Source: Gordionus sp. m RMFG-2023
Lineage: Eukaryota; Nematomorpha; Gordioida; Chordodea; Parachordodidae
Assembly: GCF_954871325.1 (NCBI RefSeq)
Contig: NC_088776.1
Location: 15,810,052-15,874,051 of the forward strand
Direction of reading: 5' to 3'
Length of the DNA stretch: 64,000 nt
Shown here piece by piece: positions 10,776-22,890 of the stretch (position 1 is its first letter; each line of letters opens with the position of its first letter). A program made the position numbers and the translations under genes. Below the pieces are notes generated by a model. That model was not told the DNA's origin. It saw only the letters and a program-made list of their open reading frames with translations, and did no database searches.

Positions 10776-12080
10776 TATGATCAGGACAATTCAGTCAGCG
10801 GAATCCCCAACATCATTTAGGAATTCCAAAGAGTCAATTTATTTGATCACTGCTTAAATAGGAAATATTTTAGTGATGTTTTTAATTTAGGTATTCTTAA
10901 GCAATCTTGCCCTAGCGACGACATTGAATATATTTAGATTATATCATAAACTATATAACTCACAATTAAAAGAATAATGTCTACGCAGAGGACAAAATTT
11001 TAGGAAGTCATGGATTCAATTTATTTTTTTAAGCCCTTCTTGAATTTTTATGCGAGGCCCGGACTTTTTAATCAATTTATGGCTTGGCCCGGATTGCTGT
11101 GTGAGAGTCCGGGATACAGCCGACAGGATTTTGGGAAAACTCTCATAAAATCGGTAAATACAAATGAAAAAAATTGTTAGTTATTTTAAACAGTAGCTAA
11201 CTAAATCATGCATTGAATATATGTAGAATTTTAAAATTAATTTCAATTTTTTGAGTCAAAAAATATAGGGCACATTGGATTGCATATCGGGGCAAGTAAG
11301 ACCACTACATGAACTACATAAGATCAATAATAAAAAAATAATTTTTTTTACACCTAAGATTATAGAAAACTTTATTATTTCAAAGATTATAATAAATAAG
11401 ACTTATAAAAAGTTATCATTTATTACAATGAAGTCATATAATAAATTGATAATCATAAGCTAATGGATGACTGAGTTCATCCTTTACATATTCTTTATTC
11501 TAAATATTCTTCAGGTTGATGCTTACGCTTATAATATTTTTCCCAAGTGATATAATAATCTTCATAAAAAATGGTATAACAACTTTATTTTTGCAAACAT
11601 TTTTTTTCTTAGAAACTTCACGCAGTTTTTTACCTATCTGACGTGGTTTTCTAAGGCCTAAAACGTTTTTTAATTTTTATTTATATGGCGATCTCTTATA
11701 TATTTTAGATTTTTTCGCTTATCCTGATTTAATCCTACAACATATCATCTTTGTTGTATCTAGTCTAAATATAGCATAAATGTTATATATGCATTTTATA
11801 TGAATATATTTTTATTTAAAAAATTAGAAAATATCCATAAATTAATATAGTATTGGACATGGAAAAAATGTAAGAACTCTAATAACAAGGATGAAACAAA
11901 GAGTGCCCAAATAAATTATATAAAATTACATTGTATTATAAATTAATTCTATCTATTAAAATGTATCGCCGAGTGGCTAATTTATTAAGCGGCGGCTATT
12001 CTGTTAATTGACAATCTCCGACAAAAAATAAAAAGAAACCGTAGCCGTTCATATCTCGGCTAAATGGTCTATTAATAATA
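10776..12080. other. No gene; GC-rich transposon-end fragment at ~11030-11130
   Basis: The only structure is a short block with GGCCCGGACT and GGCCCGGATT spaced by AT runs near 11050-11110. It looks like a scrap of the GC-rich element ends seen at 18918 and 48735. The rest is AT-rich with no supported gene. Confidence 0.45.
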
Positions 12081-12084
12081 TATA

Positions 12085-12180
12085 AATTATTTTGCTTAAT
12101 ATTACAGAAATTATTATGCTTAATAATACAGAAATTATTATGCTTAATAATACAGAAATTATGCTTAATATTACATGGAT
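12085..12180. repeat. ~24-bp tandem repeat, about four units
   Basis: The unit ACAGAAATTATTATGCTTAA plus TAAT is repeated, with slightly shorter first and last copies. It is a short AT-rich minisatellite. Confidence 0.8.
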
Positions 12181-12189
12181 TTTGATAAA

Positions 12190-13139
12190 TATTAGATTTA
12201 GTCATTTACAAACTATATATATTTTTCTATGATATATTGGGTATGTTATTTATATTATAGTCTGCCTATTCAGCCATAAAAATGACGAAAGATGATCAAA
12301 ATATGCAATTTCCGCTTTAATCGATATAAGCAATTTATGATCTGAATGAGTAAAAGTATTTTAGCCCTCTACCCCCCACCCCAGTGCTCTTTAAGGAAAA
12401 AATTCTAGTTACGGCCCTGCCATGCACATAGTTCTAATTGATAGTGAGAGACCGAGATTATATGTCTGATGTTTTCTTTTTTGCGAAAAATTTTTATTTT
12501 TATTAAAAATTAAACTAATTGTATCATTGGATAGCCACATCATTAGACTACAAAATAAAAGAAAACAGAGCTTTCAACCTTTTATTATGCGTTATCTAGG
12601 ATTAAATAATAGTCATGTTTTACAACCCTGGGTAAGATGGCAAGTAAAATATTTAACCTATAAAACACAATTTTTTATGCTTATAAATAATACACAATTA
12701 AAAAAAATTTGGAATATTTAAAAAACATATTTTATTTCAATTTATTAATTATTTAACTATTCAATTAATAGAAAGACTTAGTATAAAGTCATAAAGGATT
12801 ATAAAATAAGTTATAATTTTCACAATTATTGGAAAAAAAATATAATATTAGTAGATCACAATTATATAAAGTCATTAATTTTTGCTGTCTTTTATTGATT
12901 GAGATCCAAGTTCCCTTTTAGCGTCAACGTTATAATTGGGAGCAAAATAGCCTAAATCTATCCTATGCATAGGATGTTCAATTAGGGGGTTTCGGTATTG
13001 ATAGTATAAAACTGAGATAGTTGCATTTTATTATGTTTAGGGCTAACCTTTGACGTAAGTAGAATCCCTCGTTGGGATCCTCGGTCCTAACAGAGATCCG
13101 TTTTCCCAGCTCCCAGGATATGAGAGCCGAACGATGTTA
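12190..13139. other. No gene; possible transposon terminus at ~12398-12421
   Basis: GAAAAAATTCTAGTTACGGCCCTG at about 12398-12421 is, in reverse, CAGGGCCGTAACTAGAA. This is a motif often seen at the ends of animal DNA transposons. No partner end or target duplication was found. The rest is AT-rich spacer. Confidence 0.35.
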
Positions 13140-13345
13140 GAGTTGTAGCGTAATGGTAAGAATGTATAGTTGGCAGAAAGCGATGGCGAATATTTAGCGA
13201 GTTTATTCGTCTATGCGTCTAGTAGAGCATCTCTATTTATATTGGAAGGGGCAAGAGGATCGATGCATGAGAATCCCGGGTTAGGAATTCCTCCTTCTTC
13301 CAAGGGATCATGGCAGAACCATCAGATTATCTTTACAATAAAGAT
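13140..13345 (+). repeat. Possible tRNA-like SINE fragment
   Basis: TGTAGCGTAATGGTAAGAATG at about 13145 resembles a Pol III A box (TRGCNNARTGG). CGGGTTAGGAATTCC near 13277 weakly resembles a B box but is about 120 bp away, too far for a plain tRNA head. Base composition is clearly less AT-rich than around it. This is a weak call. Confidence 0.3.
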
Positions 13346-13349
13346 ACAC

Positions 13350-14189
13350 ATAAAATAGATAATTACTAGCACAAATACGATAAGCCTCATTCAGGACAAG
13401 AGTTTATTATTTGAAATCTTCGCACTTTTCATTGAATAACTATACATCTCTAAAAATGTTACCCTCTTCCCCAATAATTATATTTTTTAATTTAACCCTT
13501 AAATATTTTTAGCAAATATAGGAAATTTAATTTTATCCATTAAAATTAGAGAAAAACCTACCCTACCCTCCTTCCACACCTATTTCCTCCTTTCCCTTCA
13601 ATCCTTATTGTATTTCAAAGACAACCTCACACTATACACCCCCCCCCTCTGTTTTAGAAATACCTGCTATCATTATTAGATAGTGTCGCCTATAGAGTCA
13701 TCAGCTGTTCTGAAAGTTAGATCCGCATTTTGTGTATCACCTGGAATAACGTCATTCGAAATGGTTTGATCTCTAGAACTATCATTACTAAATAATTGGT
13801 AAAAATGATAGAATTTAATGGGTAGAAATATTTTGTGGAGTTGTTGCCCTGGGAAACTATTGCTTCACAAATTTGCCATCCACCTCTTGCCTTATAGCCT
13901 AATAATATAGTGAGCTAGCTTAAATGATATAAGCTAGAAAGTCCGGACCAAATTTATTTGGTAGTTTAGACATTTAGAAATATATCCTATAATTTAACAA
14001 CAATTAAAGGAGTAGATTTGTGCCAGGAACCAAATAAAAAGGTTGGCAAAAAGGCTTAAGTTTCTGATCAATATTTTTTTGATGCGGAGTTTCCATTAGC
14101 ATATAATAGATAATATGTATAGAAATAAATCTTCCAAATTTGAAAAAAATAGCTCTAAAGATAAAAAGGTGTTTGCCTTTTTACTCCAC
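13350..14189. other. No gene seen; 9-C run
   Basis: AT-rich spacer with a C/T-rich patch at about 13555-13650 that includes a 9-base C run at 13639-13647. I support no gene. Confidence 0.4.
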
Positions 14190-14545
14190 CTGCCGTATAA
14201 TCTCGGTTTACTTAGAATTATATAAAATATAATTTAAATTTACTTCCACTATATAAAACTTGACGAATTGTTTAATCAATAATAGCGCGGGGCATCTTCT
14301 GCTGTAGTTGCTTTAAATGTCAATCTACTTATGCCAATTTGATTGTTACACGATCTCACTTTAAAATTAATATCGATATAAATATCCATTTCAAGTATAG
14401 ACAGTACCATAGCGCAAAAATAATCTGGATTGCGCTCCCCGTAATAAATCCGACCTTTCAATAGGTCTAGTTATGTTTTTAAAGTCAATAGGATTGAACC
14501 TTTGACTTTCACTTCTTTGGAGCGTATTGCCACTGGATCTCTAAC
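14190..14545 (-). repeat. Probable tRNA-derived SINE, minus strand
   Basis: On the minus strand AGTGGCAATACGCTCC (A-box-like) is followed about 30 bp later by AGGTTCAATCCT (B-box-like), near the spacing of a tRNA head. The body runs on to about 14200 and contains a 61-codon open stretch (14276-14461) and a GC-rich GATGCCCCGCGCTATT. Only one copy lies in the window, so family status is inferred from the Pol III boxes. Confidence 0.45.
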
Positions 14546-15930
14546 AATAACAAACATTGCTTAACATATTATTAATATTTACTCTTGGATAAACCGAGTT
14601 TAATATATTTTATTTTTTCAACAATAGAATGACTTTTATTTTTTATATAATTTTTTTTTGTAGCATATTTTTTTTATATATAAGTTTAAATATTGACCTT
14701 GGATCAATTCATATTTCATAATGATATTCATTTGTTGATTTAATATATTAAAATTACTATCGATAAATTTTTTAATGACGGTGAATAAAAATATGGTTAA
14801 TTGTAAATAATTAGATGTGCCATCTTTTTCCTCTAAAAAAATATGTATGCATTTAAAAAAACGGAAACATGCAGAACAATACGGTGATTTAAATATAGCT
14901 CAATTTAAGTCATATTTATGTCAAATTTTTATTTTTTAAAGTATCAAAATGTGATAATTTTGCTTTTATAAATAATAAATAATTTCAAAAACTTCAAGGA
15001 AAGACCCACCTACAAGAAAAAACTTAAGGGAAAAAGTACAAAAAAATATATTTCGTCTTTGACCGTATATAAAATTGGATTGCTATTTCATTATTACTGA
15101 CTACTAGGGCCTTCCAAACCTCGTGAGTCACTGCAGCAGGAAACACTACAAAGGAACTTGGTGGGACAAAGGGAAACTCACCACAAAGGAACTTGGTGGA
15201 ACAACTATCACATATGAGAATCATTTCATAAATAACTTGTTTAATTTTTTGTGAATTTATTATATTATAATTATTTATAGACAGCATTTTAGAAAGCTTT
15301 TAAAATATAAATAAATAAGCATATTGTAATTTGAAATTTAAAAAAAAATATAAATAATTTTAATAATTTATCGAACTTTTATAATATAAGGAGTAATGGA
15401 AATAATAAATTTTCTGGAAAGAAAACATTTAGCGATATTAAAATTATATAATGGAATAATCATAATTTTATTTACTGAGAAATAGACCTATTCAAATAAT
15501 AATCGAATAATTTACTATTCGTATTACAAATAATACAATTTACTATTTATATTTGATTTGAATCGATTGATATCTATCTTGATCATTTATATCTTCATTA
15601 AAAAAAGAAAAAACAATTTTTAAAATATAAGGGGTTGCACTCACAGCATACGAATAATTCATTTTTAAAACAATATATTAAGAAAATTTTATTTTAAACA
15701 AATCTGTATAATAATCTGATGACAAAGAATATGCGATGAAGTTATTAACATAATTAAAATACATGAGAGATCATTCAACCCCGACTTTTGGTCCGTTAGG
15801 AATTTGCACCATTTTCCCGTCCCCTTCAAATTTTACGAAAATTCGGGCCTGGCCGGTTAAATGCTAACAAAAGTAGGTCCTGGCTCGTTAAATTTTATGT
15901 ACGAATTTTCCGGCTATCACATTTACATTA
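14546..15930. other. No gene; small tandem repeat, ATTCG-rich block, GC-rich scrap
   Basis: At 15133-15210 CAAAGGAACTTGGTGG occurs twice, about 38 bp apart. At 15480-15590 there is an ATTCG/CGAAT-rich block like those at 39700-39890 and 55600-55710. At 15795-15900 short GGGCCTGGCCGG blocks resemble the GC-rich transposon ends elsewhere in the window. Confidence 0.4.
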
Positions 15931-15938
15931 TTTATATT

Positions 15939-18262
15939 TAGACATGTGCGCCGCGGGTCAAATGCGCCGCCGCCGGTGATTTTGACCACGCCGACGCCGC
16001 GGGCCAAAAAATTGTAGGCTTTCAACACGCCGCCGCAGATGTAAAAAATCGGCGGTGTGGCGGCGTGATACATATTTTTTATTATTAATTTATTTTATAT
16101 ATTATTTATGAATTGTAATTATAGGAAAAATATTAAATAATTTTTGAATTATTAAAAAATGCGATTTTATTTTTTTAAAATTTATAAATATTATTTGCTA
16201 TAAATTTGATTTGTAACAATCCATATAATGCACGTTGGCTCACTTTGGGCAGGTCTGTGACCAACTTGCTAGATAAGATAAGATTAGGATAGTAAAACAG
16301 AAAAGGTATTGATATTAATATATATTTTATTATTTTAATCTTAATTTTTATTTTAACTGTTAAGATATTTAATTATTTTATAACATCCCACATTTAGAAT
16401 TTTTTATGGCATAATATTTTTATTATTAACTTTTTATTATGTAGAAATATGGCATTATTTCAGATACAAAAGATTTACCAGATAAAACAACACTTAGCCG
16501 GAGTGGATTAGATGATGTGTATTTATCAATGAAAGCATACATATGTCAACATTTTGTGCTATAACTTTTGATATGTGGACCGACAAATATAGACGGCGAA
16601 ATTATATTACCTTTAAATTTCACGAAATAGATAATAATTTTAATATTGTATTTTATACATTGGCGACACATCATGTCACTCAAAAACATACCGCTGAAAC
16701 TATTCTTTCCGAGATAGAAAAAGTTAAAAATGAATTTGATTTAGGGTCCAAGAAAATTCAAATGGTTACGGATGCAGGACCCAATGTAAAGAAAAGTGTT
16801 CGTCTAGGAGAATATGACCATCATTTATTAAGGGCATGGATTACATAATCTAGTGACAGTCGATGGAATAAAAAAAGTTAATAAAATAGAAAATCTCATT
16901 AATAAAGTGAGAGAAGTTATAGTTGCCTTAAGATTCAAAACAGCGGATTTTGAAATATAAACGATATAGATAATAGAAAATGTTCTGAATCGATATCATA
17001 TACATCGGATATTTTAGATTTGGATGATAATGATCCTTTTTATGAAGATCGTTTGGGGTTTGATGATGATAGTGAAAATCAAAAATCATATGAGAAAAAA
17101 CATAAAACCTTAAAATTAAATGTGCCTACACGTTGACATAGTATTTTAATAATGGAAAGTGTGACTGGCAATAACAAAAATCCTATAAATATTCTATTAA
17201 ATAGAATGGAGAAACCGGATCTCAAGTTATTTAACTCCGATTGGGACTTGGTGCATGAACTTTTAAATTTTCTTAAAACCTTCAAAAAAACTGTTGAATT
17301 TTTATTTGTCCAAAAAGGAGTTACTATAAATTTAGCCTTATTATTTCGTAGTGAATTTAAAAATCATTTAATTGTAAAAGAATATGATAGTCCTCCCATA
17401 GCATCCATTAAACAAAATATGCTTACTAAATTTGATCATAGATTTCCAATAACCGATATTCAGGTAGTATTTTAAAATACATAAATTATTTTATTTTTAT
17501 ATATTATTTCTCTTTCTTTTATTTTTTTACTTAGGTGTTTGTTAGGAGCACTTTTGGATCCTCGTTTTCAATCAATAAACATAATAAATGAATATTTAAA
17601 GGAAAAAATATTACTCCGGTTGAATTTTTATGTCAACACGCTACCTCTCTACGGTCTTACACGGACGAATTAAACGAATGTGAAACGACGGAAGTTGCTT
17701 GAAAACTCGATTATCTTAAGTCATTGGCTACAAAACATTCATCTATTCAAAACAATAGCCTGGAACAACAACACTATTTAACTAGTTTAGAAAAAGAATG
17801 TTATTCATTATTATCGCCTTATAATTTGATAAAAGATGTCTTCGATTTTGGAAGATAAGAGCATTGGATCTTCCTAAACTTTCAATATTAGCTAGAAAGG
17901 TACTGTGCGTTCCAGCTACGACACACCCAGCGAGCGTGTATTTTTTATAGCTGGGCTCACTCTGAACTCTTAAAGATCATTATTATGTCCTTTAAATCTT
18001 AATAAAATAATATTTATTCATGATAATTATAACTTAATAAAATCATTAAATTAAAGTTATAAACATAATACAGTATAAATTTTATTTTAAAAGTGTTTCC
18101 AATGATAAATTTAATTAAAAAATTTAAGTTAGAAAAATATTTGACGCCGCCGCGCTGCCGCCGATTTTTGTGGCAGCGTCAAAATCGATTCGCCGCCGCC
18201 AGCCGATCATTTTTTAAAAAAAGAAACGGCGCCGCCGAAAATGCTGTCGGCGCACATGTCTA
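15939..18262 (+). mobile_element. hAT transposon, near complete length, decayed
   Basis: The ends are TAGACATGTGCGCCG and its exact reverse complement CGGCGCACATGTCTA, followed inward by blocks of GCCGCC on both sides. The flanking 8-mers are TTTATATT (15931-15938) and TTTATATC (18263-18270), 7 of 8 matching, as expected for hAT. The 2,324-bp interior codes on the plus strand for a hAT transposase with several frame breaks. The GC-rich subterminal parts stand out against the AT-rich body and may be transposase-binding repeats. Confidence 0.85.
16440..17950 (+). pseudogene. hAT superfamily transposase (broken)
   Basis: Pieces in order: DTKDLPDKTTLSRSGLDDVY near 16465; ITFDMWTDKYRRRNYITFKF near 16560 and MVTDAGPNVKKSV near 16760, typical of the RNase-H-like catalytic core; the segment 17152-17475 with a central helical region; LLGALLDPRFQSINIINEY near 17545; and LPKLSILARKVLCVPATT near 17866, the start of the hATC dimerisation domain. 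A GTAGTA...TTACTTAG stretch at 17465-17534 looks like an intron, but joining its ends does not keep the frame. Several frame changes and stops break the gene, and the end of hATC (SERVFS) is worn to ASVYFL. No BED zinc finger was found upstream. Confidence 0.85.
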
Positions 18263-18270
18263 TTTATATC

Positions 18271-18909
18271 TAATTTTTTTCATAATGTTAATTAAGACTC
18301 TTATCTCCTCTATGGAAATCTGTTTCTACAACAACCGTTTTATGAATCAATTATGTTTGATATCTGTATTGTGTATTTGTAATGGGATCATATGACAAGT
18401 AACTTGTTAATTTTGTTGATTTACTATTTTATTTATAGATTTAGTATTTTAGTTAGATATCTCTTAAAATACAAAGAGATAAACATATCATAATTTTTTT
18501 CAAATAGTATTGATCAAATCAAAATATACGCTCGAAATTCAAAAAATATGTCAATTATTAACCGGACTGGCCTATTAAAGTTCTATGAATATCTAACCTA
18601 CTCTCAACAATTCTGCCACTATTTTCTTTATTAAATTATTTCTCCTTATTCTGCATCATATTTCCAATCAACTTTTCCCTCTTCTCTTACATAAGATCTC
18701 ATCTTCAACTCTACCCCAAACTACTCCTTAGACCTCTAATAAAACGTTGTCCCGTGGTTTTAAAATGAAAATAACTAAACCTAGTCTTTTCTTCAAAGGC
18801 ATCGTATGTCCTGAATGTGGAAAGGGTCTTTCTCCTCTTTTCTAACAAACACTTTCTATCTTTCCCACTCACAGGGGCGCTCCTACCTCATCCAATAACG
18901 CTCAAATAT
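18271..18909. other. Pyrimidine-rich stretch, no gene recognised
   Basis: From about 18590 the plus strand becomes rich in C and T. One short frame reads KGIVCPECGKGLSPLF, which has a CxxC pair but is too short to call. It continues beyond the element inserted at 18918. Confidence 0.35.
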
Positions 18910-18917
18910 ATATATAT

Positions 18918-19907
18918 TAGAGACCTGCAGAGGTACCATTTGCACGGTATGGCCCGGTCCGGATTAAAAAAATTTCGGCCCGGCCCGGGTTTAAAAATTT
19001 TAGGCCCGGCCCTGCCCGCATATTTAAAAAAAGTTTTGGGAAGCCCGGCCCGGCCTGGCCTGGATTTTTTAGGCTCGGAATTTTTTAAAATTATATTCGA
19101 CTTGGTATATACAAAAAATTCGTCTATTTGGTATTTTATCATATTTTCGGCGAGTATTATCATTTAATAAGCAAGCATATTAGCTAATGTTGTTAAACGA
19201 CTCGTTTTGAGCCGATTTTTAAAAACGACTAACTCAATATTTTCGCCAGAAAAATATTGACTAAGCCTCGAAATTTATAAATTATATGTCTAGACCTTTG
19301 CTCCTTCCATGAGCAAAATTTTCAGGCTTGCATAATATTTTTCTGGATAAAAAACTGAGTTGGCCTTTTTAAAAATCGGCTCAAAACGAGCCGTTTAACA
19401 ACACTACTATTTTTTTTTATTCTAAACAGATATTTAGTATATTACAAATTGATACTATAAAAAATTTGTGTAAATAATATTTTTAAAATATACTATTTTA
19501 ATTTTATTTATAAAAAAAATAAAACTGATATTTTAATTAATAAAAAATATAACATATATTATATAATAATGTATTTAATCCTTTGCGTATTTATTCCATG
19601 GCAGGAAAACTATAATTATATTATGTAATAGATACTATGAGTGTTAGCTAGTGTTAACTTTCACCCAACATTATATTAATCATAACTATATATAATCATT
19701 ATAACCATATCTAATTGACGAATTCATGCTGTATAAATTTTTTTAAATAATATGGCCCGGGCTGGGTATTTAAAAAAAATTATTTTCAGGCCCGGCCCGA
19801 GTTTTTAAAAAAAAATATTTTCAGGCCCGACCCGGGTATATTTTAAAAATTTAAAATACGGCCCGGCCCGGGCTGGCCGGGCTTAGGGCCGGGCCTGCAG
19901 GTCTCTG
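18918..19907. mobile_element. GC-rich-ended hAT-like element (family B1), with nested MITE
   Basis: The left end is TAGAGACCTGCAGAGGTACC. The right end CTGCAGGTCTCTG is its reverse complement over 12 bp. Subterminal parts are arrays of GGCCCGG separated by runs of T/A (TTTAAAAATTTT). The flanks are ATATATAT on both sides (18910-18917, 19908-19915), an 8-bp match, though low in complexity. A family A MITE (19185-19406) is inserted inside. A second copy lies at 48735-48972. No transposase remains. Confidence 0.7.
19185..19406. mobile_element. MITE family A, copy 2, nested
   Basis: The element starts TAATGTTGTTAAACGACTCG and ends GCCGTTTAACAACACTA. The middle carries AAGCCTCGAAATTT. Length is 222 bp. 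The 8-mers on each side do not match well. It interrupts the GC-rich element 18918-19907, so it arrived later. Confidence 0.85.
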
Positions 19908-19915
19908 ATATATAT

Positions 19916-21580
19916 ATATACCTACTTCATCAAATACACCAGATACATTTATGCCCTTCTCTCCTACCTCTCATGAAAACATCATCAATTCCTATAATCT
20001 GACAAATCTCACATTATCTCAAGAATTCTTGAAGGTTCCAAAGTGAAAATAACCAAAGCCCTCTCTACCTGCCTACAATCTTAAATAAAGGCCTCTATAT
20101 ATTATTGGCTCAAACTTTTCCCACTTCTTCACTACCATCCAACTCCCAACCCATAGATTCCGAAATTTTTATCCCAAAATACAAGGATGTTCTACTTTAA
20201 CTTCAAAAAAATTAGGATAACTTATATCCAAATAAAATATCCGCCCTCCGTTTACTTGCACCTAAAGGTGCAAAAGAAACGACGTATTACAATTGACTAA
20301 AATTAAAGCACTCTCCTGGAGGTGTAAAGCACTCTCCTGGAGGTGACTTCCTAATGCCTCCGACACCTAAAACATTTCCAATGGATTTCACTCCACCCAA
20401 GATGCATAAGAGTATCTTATCCTTTCACCACGACTTTCGCCAGGCTATGATGAGCTCCGTTCTATCTTCTTTCAGGACCTCACATCTCTCAAAGTCCAAT
20501 CCTGTAAAATTGGACAACATTTTGGAAAATTTCTCACGATGGGCTCGTTCCAGATTAGATTAGACTCCTCCTATTTGGTGTTAAATAAATAACACTCTAA
20601 AAGGCAAATAAGGTTCGATCAATCGTAATTCATAACATATTTCGTAGTATTGTTGCAAAACTATATCTTCAAAAATTAAGGACTCTACAGCCACTAATCA
20701 CCCTAACAACCTGATAACCAAATCGAAGAAGGAGATTGCAAAATAGCCCACACACGCTACTCACATCCATATCCATAGCAATTCTAGTATAAAATCCTCG
20801 TAATCGACGTTTTAAGGATTTCAATTCTATTTGCCGCTCTCATTTTTATCCATATACCATTCATTTCCCACTCTTTCTCAATTTTTCCACTTCTATTGTT
20901 TCTCGTCTTCTTCTCTACAATTTAATTAGTATCTAGAAGGATCGTGCAAAGCGATCCCTCAGGTTAGATGCTTTTTTGTATAGGCATCAATAAAATGGTT
21001 GAAAACGTTTTACCGACTTTGATTTCCCTTGAGTAATTGGTACATAGATTATGGAATACTCTTCAGCCTCAAACCAGGTCTCAAAGGCATCCACTATGAA
21101 ATTCCACACCCAAATAATAGGACTTTCTCTCAACGAGCAGAAAACTGAGGTCTGCCAAATTTGCTGCTATTTAATTTGATACAGCCGAATTCGAGTCCCT
21201 AACCCATTTCGGCTCCCAGTTTGTGGTTTAGAAATCATCAATAACTTCTCTAATTCTTTATCTTCCTTACTTTTATTTAAAAACATCTCCAAACATATTT
21301 TTCCTCATCAAACTTTTCTTTTCCTTCTTAAAATCTTTCATTTGTCTAAAATCCTATACGATCTTCGATCCACTTTCAATTTCCCGATTCATTAAATCAT
21401 TCAAAATTTAGTTAAATCTTAAGCTGAAGAGATCCTTAATCTCTGATTTAATCATAATACATGATTACAAGCATCAACTTCTTGAAAATTTTGAAGAATC
21501 GGCTTACAATTATTCCCAACACTTTCCATCAGCATGTTCATCGCTTCCCATTTCTCAGCAAAACCTCATTTGATACTTTT
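19916..21580. other. Pyrimidine-rich unassigned region; 21-bp tandem pair
   Basis: This continues the C/T-rich sequence seen before 18918. TAAAGCACTCTCCTGGAGGTG occurs twice in direct tandem at 20304-20345. An open stretch of 69 codons (20354-20563) has no family resemblance that I recognise. The higher GC and lack of stops in places suggest an old coding repeat (possibly a retroelement), but I found no catalytic motif on either strand. Confidence 0.35.
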
Positions 21581-21584
21581 CTCT

Positions 21585-21660
21585 TTAGGCCTGGCCCAGG
21601 TATGTTTAAAAAAATTAAAATCCTGCCGGTTTGGATACCCGGGTTGGGCAAAATTGAATA
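21585..21660. repeat. Scrap of GC-rich transposon end
   Basis: AGGCCTGGCCCAGGTATGTT and CCCGGGTTGGGCAAAATT, with A/T runs between, resemble the subterminal parts of the family B1 elements. No TIR is present. Confidence 0.4.
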
Positions 21661-22679
21661 AAGAAATGGATTTTACATTTATATTTCAATTTTTAATCTA
21701 ATAATTTTTTTTAAAAAAGTATTTGTATTGTTTGTTTTTTCATTATTTAAATAGTAAGCTAGCTCTCTTAAATTATTCAAATAAAAATAAGTAGTTATAT
21801 TTCAAATATAAGTATACTTGCCAAACCCTAACTGCAGTAATAATAATAAAATTGAAAAATTATTTCTCCCCAAAAACGGTTTTGAACCCCTAAATAAATT
21901 TTGTTTTATTTAAATATAAAACAAATTGTATTGCTGTACTGAGTGCTGACTATACAATACAAGCAAATATTCATTGTTCTTTTCTATCGGTTCTATCTTC
22001 TTATCTATCTCCGGCTACACTTTACTTTATTCAATTTATTTCTACTACTTTCCCATTTTTCCTTACTTTGAAATTTTTTTTTTGAAGTTCCCAGAATTTT
22101 TTTATCGAGTTTATTGTTATTACTTTAAAAAAAATTAACAAACCTTTAATAAATAAAACAAAAAAAAGCTATTTATAAAATCATTAATTTTTTTTGTTAT
22201 AAATAATAAATTTATATTTTTTTAAAAATATTATTTGTTTTTCTTTTCTTATGTTTATTTTTAGAAAGATATTTTTTTTTGGGATGCATATCAAAATAAT
22301 TTATTTTTAAATCTTGTTTTTTCTTGACAAGGCTTCTATAAAAGAATTTAATTTAATTTAATTAAGCTAAATAAAATAAAAATATATAATTCCTACTGGT
22401 CTTTCTCAAAAATTTGAACTTTGATAACTTCTTCACAAGGTAAAAGAAAAATTTAAATTATCATTTTATAATCATTATACAAAAATAGAGTCACTATTTT
22501 AAAGATAGAAACCCAGAACGAATCAAACCCTTAAACCTTGAACGGAATCGTTTTTTGTACCCATGGTATAAAGTGACCACTTAAAAGCGGAATGATCAAT
22601 AATCGTTTTTAGTGAGACGATTTATATATGGATTCTCAAATTGTTCATTATTGAAATTATTAAAGTAATAATTAATAAA
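21661..22679. other. No gene seen
   Basis: AT-rich spacer with poly-T runs and no supported structure. Confidence 0.4.
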
Positions 22680-22687
22680 GAATGATC

Positions 22688-22882
22688 TAGTATTGTTAAA
22701 CGGTCCCATTTTGGCCGATAATTAAAAACGGTCCGATTAAGATATTAGCCAACATAATATTATGCAAGCCTCGAGATTTGGTAAATAGACGTTCAAACCT
22801 TTTTGATATCTTTGATCAAAATCTCCAGGCTTACCTAATATTATATTGGCTAAAATCTTAATCGGGCCGTTTAACAACACTA
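22688..22882. mobile_element. MITE family A, subfamily 2, perfect 8-bp TSD
   Basis: The element starts TAGTATTGTTAAACGGTCCC and ends GGGCCGTTTAACAACACTA. Length is 195 bp. The central AAGCCTCGAGATTTGG links it to family A. The inner arms (ATATTAGCCAACATAATATT, then TAATATTATATTGGCTAAAA) differ from copy 1 and match the fragment at 42170. Flanked by perfect GAATGATC at 22680-22687 and 22883-22890. Confidence 0.9.
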
Positions 22883-22890
22883 GAATGATC

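Noticed and set aside
18817-19167. A 116-codon plus-strand frame and its 91-codon minus-strand partner
   Set aside because: Both translate the GGCCCGG arrays of the family B1 transposon end into P/G/R-rich nonsense. They are a composition effect and not genes.
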